Assembly: GCF_031157255.1 (NCBI RefSeq)
Contig: NZ_JAVIFX010000020.1
Location: 1-64,000 of the forward strand
DNA: 64,000 nucleotides
Direction: 5' to 3'
Origin: Bradyrhizobium sp. LHD-71
Lineage (GTDB): Bacteria > Pseudomonadota > Alphaproteobacteria > Rhizobiales > Xanthobacteraceae
Positions within the stretch are counted from its first letter, which is position 1. The number at the start of each line of letters is the position of its first letter. Made by a program: the position numbers and the translations under genes. The notes under the pieces are model-generated. The model worked only from the letters and a program-made list of their open reading frames with translations, was not told where the DNA came from and made no database searches. Positions 61,020 to 64,000 of the stretch are shown here, one piece after another.

Positions 61020-62126
61020 GTGCCGCTCACGCTGCCGCCTGACGCAAAGGGAATTCTGCCCGACCGCATGATCGCGGCGATGGCAGATGCCGGCGCGATC
61101 CTGCCGGCGTATCCCTTCATCGAAAGCCAGATCCAGCCGGCGAGCCTCGACCTGCGCCTGGGCGACGTCGCCTATCGGGTGCGCGCGAGCTTCCTTCCGG
61201 GGCCGGGCGCCACCGTTGCCGACCGGATCGAGGACCTGAAGCTGCACGAGATCGCGCTTGCGGACGGAGCGGTGCTGGAAACGAACTGCGTCTACATTGT
61301 GCCGCTGATCGAAAGCCTCGCGTTGCCTCCGAGCGTCGCCGCGGCGGCCAACCCGAAGAGTTCGACCGGCCGCCTTGACGTGTTCACACGCGTGATCGCC
61401 GACGGCACGCGCCGCTTCGACATGATCGATCCCGGCTATCACGGGCCGCTCTATGCAGAGATCAGCCCGAAGACGTTCCCGGTGCTGTTGCGCGAAGGCT
61501 CGCGGCTGTCGCAGATCCGCTTTCGCCAGGGCGAGGCGGCGCTCGACGGACCGGCGCTTGCGGAGCTGCATGAGGCGGAGCGGCTGGTCGACAGCGACGA
61601 CGCCGACTTGTCGAACGGCCTAGCGCTCAGCGTCGATCTCTCCGGCAAAGGCTCGAACGGGTTCGTCGGCTATCGCGCCAAGCGTCATACCGGCGTTGTC
61701 GACGTCGACCGCCGCGCCGGCTATCCGGTCGAGGAGTTCTGGGAGCCGATCACCGCGCGTGAGGACCAGAGCCTGATCCTCGATCCCGGCGAGTTCTATA
61801 TCCTTGCCTCGAAGGAGGCGGTGCAGGTGCCGCCGGACTACGCCGCCGAGATGGTGCCGTTCGATCCTTTGGTTGGTGAATTCCGTGTGCACTATGCAGG
61901 CTTCTTCGATCCGGGTTTCGGTTGTGCCGGCGCGGGAGGCCAAGGCTCCCGGGCGGTGCTGGAGGTGCGCTCACGCGAGGTGCCGTTCATCCTCGAGCAC
62001 GGGCAGATCGTCGGTCGCCTGGTCTACGAGAAGATGATCTCGCGTCCCGACGCGCTCTACGGCCAGCGCATCGGCTCAAACTATCAGGCGCAGGGCCTGA
62101 AACTGTCGAAGCATTTCAGGACGTAA
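61020..62126 (+). CDS. dcd: Two-domain 2'-deoxycytidine 5'-triphosphate deaminase
   Basis: 368 residues from a GTG with AGGA upstream; a GTG 42 bp earlier is possible. Two dUTPase-like beta barrels are in tandem, the first with IQPASLDLRLGDVAYRVRAS and NPKSSTGRLDVFTRVIADG, the second with LDPGEFYILASKEAVQVPPD and DPGFGCAGAGGQGSRAVLEV. This is the long alphaproteobacterial form, whereas standard Dcd is about 190 residues with one domain. It makes dUTP for dTMP synthesis. Divergent from metZ. Confidence 0.9.
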   Translation: MPLTLPPDAKGILPDRMIAAMADAGAILPAYPFIESQIQPASLDLRLGDVAYRVRASFLPGPGATVADRIEDLKLHEIALADGAVLETNCVYIVPLIESLALPPSVAAAANPKSSTGRLDVFTRVIADGTRRFDMIDPGYHGPLYAEISPKTFPVLLREGSRLSQIRFRQGEAALDGPALAELHEAERLVDSDDADLSNGLALSVDLSGKGSNGFVGYRAKRHTGVVDVDRRAGYPVEEFWEPITAREDQSLILDPGEFYILASKEAVQVPPDYAAEMVPFDPLVGEFRVHYAGFFDPGFGCAGAGGQGSRAVLEVRSREVPFILEHGQIVGRLVYEKMISRPDALYGQRIGSNYQAQGLKLSKHFRT

Positions 62127-62139
62127 CAAACGTAACACC

Positions 62140-62194
62140 CGTCATTGCGAGGCATAGCCGTTCGAAGAACGGCGTCGCTTCGCTCGCAATGACG
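62140..62194. repeat. Palindromic interspersed repeat, copy 3
   Basis: Ends CGTCATTGCGAG (62140-62151) and CTCGCAATGACG (62183-62194), inner GCCGTTCGAAGAACGGC palindrome. It lies between the convergent dcd and serine hydrolase genes and fills their gap almost entirely. Confidence 0.92.
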
Positions 62195-62195
62195 G

Positions 62196-63353
62196 CTACA
62201 TCGCCTCGTACACGGCTCTCTCGAAATCCTCGAACAACTTGAGTGATTTGACATCGCAGAAGGGCAGGATCTGGGTCGCATACACGCCTGTGACCTGCTT
62301 CACCGGATCGATCCAGTAATATGAGTTCATCAATCCGGCCCAGGCGAGCGAGCCCGCCGAGCGACCGGTCGCTGTCGGTGTCGGATTGATCAGGAACGTA
62401 AGACCCCACTTCATGCCGTCGATGAAGTCGACGGCATTGGTCAGCGTCGGCACGACTGGCGGCAACCGCTGCACGTCGATATCGCCCATGGCATTCTGTG
62501 ACATCAACGCGACGGTCTCAGGCTTCAGGATCTGCGCGCCGTTGAACCGGCCCTTGTATAGGATCATCTGCGTGAATTTCGTATAATCCTGCACCGTCGA
62601 GAAGAGACCTCCGCCACCGCCGTCGAATTCGGGATTGGCTGGTGGTTCGCGCGTGGCTGGCGTCAGGCCCTCGCTCGTGCGCGCGTAGAGCATTGCCAGC
62701 CGCGCGCGCTGGCTGTCATTGATGCGAAAGCCCGTGTCGACCATGCCGAGTGGGCCGAACAGGTTGCTCTGCATGTAATCGGCAAGCCTGACGCCGGTCG
62801 CCTCTTCGACCGCGCGGCCTACCCAGTCGATGCTGATGCTGTACTCCCATCGCTCGCCGGGATCGAACAGCAACGGTATCGACAGCGACGACAGCAGGCC
62901 CGAGCCGAGCGGCGGCGTGCGCGACCTGGTGCGGTACTCGCCGATCGTTGCGTTCCAGAAGTCGTAGGTATGTCCGGAGGTGTGCGTGAGCAGGTGGCGG
63001 AGCGTGATCGGCCGCTTCGGCGTGCGCATGCGTGGCTTGCCGTCGGCCTCGTAGCCTTCCAGCACCATCGCCGAGCCGAGCTCCGGCAGCAACGCGCCGA
63101 TCGGCGCATCGAGATCGAGCTTACCCTGCTCGACGAGCTGCATCGCGCAGGCGCCGGTGATCGCCTTCGTCATCGAGGCGATCCTGACCACGGTGTCGGG
63201 TGTCATCGCCGCGCCGTTGGCGAGGTCGCGTTTACCGGCGGCGCCTTCAAAGGCGACGCCGTCCGGCGTTGCCACCGAAACTGCGACGCCGGGCACGTCG
63301 CCGGCATCGGTTGCACGCTGCAGGAGGTCGAAGATCGACGAAAAGCCGGACAT
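62196..63353 (-). CDS. Beta-lactamase-fold serine hydrolase (class C-like)
   Basis: 385 residues starting at MSGFSSIFDLL, with GAGGAA upstream. The S-x-x-K motif is RIASMTKAITGACAMQL, the Tyr motif is WEYSISIDWVGRAV (YSI instead of YxN), and the third motif region is SLAWAGLMNSYYWIDP. No signal peptide is visible, so it is cytoplasmic, as for esterases of the EstB/family VIII type. An esterase or amidase is more likely than a resistance enzyme. Confidence 0.9.
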   Translation of the reverse strand: MSGFSSIFDLLQRATDAGDVPGVAVSVATPDGVAFEGAAGKRDLANGAAMTPDTVVRIASMTKAITGACAMQLVEQGKLDLDAPIGALLPELGSAMVLEGYEADGKPRMRTPKRPITLRHLLTHTSGHTYDFWNATIGEYRTRSRTPPLGSGLLSSLSIPLLFDPGERWEYSISIDWVGRAVEEATGVRLADYMQSNLFGPLGMVDTGFRINDSQRARLAMLYARTSEGLTPATREPPANPEFDGGGGGLFSTVQDYTKFTQMILYKGRFNGAQILKPETVALMSQNAMGDIDVQRLPPVVPTLTNAVDFIDGMKWGLTFLINPTPTATGRSAGSLAWAGLMNSYYWIDPVKQVTGVYATQILPFCDVKSLKLFEDFERAVYEAM

Positions 63354-63469
63354 GGGGATTCCTCGCAAATCCGGCGCTTCATTTCGCGAGGCCGGCATAA
63401 GAATAATTTAGAGCCTGCGCATGCGTGCGCGCAACGTCGATGAAGCAATGCAAGATCACGTGGCGCCGG

Positions 63470-63724
63470 CTAGCAAGTCCGGATGCCAGGGAAGCTCTTG
63501 CGGCTCTGCTTGATGGGAGGCGGCTCGGCTGGCCGGCCCAGGTTCACCAGTTTCTGCGGTGGATCGTCCAGCTTCACGGTGGGATATTTTTCCCGGGCAA
63601 TGCTCCGCACGGTGTCCCAGCAGAGCTCGTTTGCGGTTGCGTTCCGCAGGCGCGTCCATGGATCCGCGGCCGCGGAGGAGGGCGCGGCGAGAAGGCTGGC
63701 TGCGATCACGAGGCCGACTCTCAT
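63470..63724 (-). CDS. Small secreted protein of unknown function
   Basis: 84 residues. Signal peptide MRVGLVIAASLLAAPSSAAA; the mature 60 residues are basic with two Cys (one at the very C-terminus) and a Pro-rich end (PPPIKQSRKSFPGIRTC). The family is not recognised. Single gene. A longer frame on the same strand in another phase is antisense noise. Confidence 0.6.
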   Translation of the reverse strand: MRVGLVIAASLLAAPSSAAADPWTRLRNATANELCWDTVRSIAREKYPTVKLDDPPQKLVNLGRPAEPPPIKQSRKSFPGIRTC

Positions 63725-63878
63725 GGAATGTTAAGTTGCGGCGAACCGCAACGTTCCCCGCTCCGTCACGGCCGGCCGGCCCGTTCACGTACGCTTTTCC
63801 GCTGCAAAACGCGGGTCCGCGGCCGGCACACGATGGCCTTGCCGATGGCATGCCGCTTCGTTAGGTTCGCCCTGCGTC

Positions 63879-63952
63879 GCGGGCGTAGTTCAATGGTAGA
63901 ACGGCAGCTTCCCAAGCTGCATACGAGGGTTCGATTCCCTTCGCCCGCTCCA
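63879..63952 (+). tRNA. tRNA-Gly (anticodon CCC)
   Basis: The acceptor stem GCGGGCG pairs with CGCCCGC. The D-arm AGTTCAATGGTAGAAC, anticodon arm GCAGC-TTCCCAA-GCTGC and T-arm GAGGGTTCGATTCCCTTC are all intact; CCA is encoded. It reads GGG glycine codons. Confidence 0.97.
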
Positions 63953-64000
63953 GCTCCTCGTGAAAGTGCAGGTTCGTCGGCGAGCCGGGCCGAATCCGCT

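Noticed and set aside
62196..63353. Antibiotic resistance beta-lactamase
   Set aside because: The fold is right, but there is no signal peptide and the Tyr and Lys-Thr-Gly motifs are atypical; an esterase is more likely.
1..64000. CRISPR array, prophage, insertion sequence or integrative element
   Set aside because: No regularly spaced repeats, transposase, integrase or phage structural genes were seen; repeats present are short palindromic intergenic elements.

Overview
The window is high-GC, densely packed DNA that reads as the chromosome of an alphaproteobacterium of the order Hyphomicrobiales (Rhizobiales), most like the Bradyrhizobium/Rhodopseudomonas/Afipia group. Evidence: a GcrA cell-cycle regulator, a two-domain dCTP deaminase, a SAM-II riboswitch in front of metZ, the pst-phoU-phoB order, and short palindromic repeats starting CGTCATTGCGAG that are typical of this group. 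No phage genes, transposases or CRISPR arrays were seen. The placement is an inference; no 16S gene is present.

Layout. 1-5.9 kb: the 3' end of a methylmalonate-semialdehyde dehydrogenase gene, a membrane adenylate cyclase with a ferredoxin domain, and a three-gene overlapping operon for periplasmic glucan synthesis (mdoH, FkbM methyltransferase, multi-pass membrane protein). 6.1-9.7 kb: an operon of unknown pathway (zinc-less MDR dehydrogenase, PTPS/QueD-fold protein that has lost its catalytic residues, GT4 glycosyltransferase, methyltransferase), then an orphan BrnA-like antitoxin. 9.8-10 kb: two large, similarly built hairpins. 10-35 kb: a catabolic region with two orphan Bug solute receptors, two LysR regulators, FAD monooxygenase, hydrolases, amidase, hydroxypyruvate-isomerase-like protein, two MFS carriers, tandem CoA-transferases, thiolase plus DUF35 partner, crotonase, SDR, an ECF41 sigma unit, two amidohydrolases, a Rieske protein and a TIGR03084-like protein. 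35-39.7 kb: polysaccharide deacetylase, OmpA/BON envelope protein and a YbhN-like membrane protein. 39.7-46.6 kb: complete phosphate regulon phoR-pstSCAB-phoU-phoB with a Pho box of three repeats. 46.7-51.9 kb: chrA, then fumC-cupin-mqo. 52-64 kb: gcrA, argD-argF-hslO, apaG, opgC with two SGNH proteins, metZ behind a SAM-II riboswitch, dcd, a beta-lactamase-fold hydrolase, a small secreted protein and tRNA-Gly(CCC).

How the genes work together. MdoH and OpgC, 50 kb apart, together with FkbM and the SGNH proteins suggest a substituted osmoregulated periplasmic glucan. FumC and Mqo form consecutive TCA steps (fumarate to malate to oxaloacetate). ArgD and ArgF are consecutive arginine steps. The 10-35 kb genes look like parts of one or more CoA-thioester or aromatic degradation routes whose substrate cannot be named from sequence. 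The best candidate for an undescribed system is the 6.1-9.5 kb operon: its start-stop overlaps indicate tight coupling, and its PTPS-fold member keeps the fold but not the known catalytic machinery.
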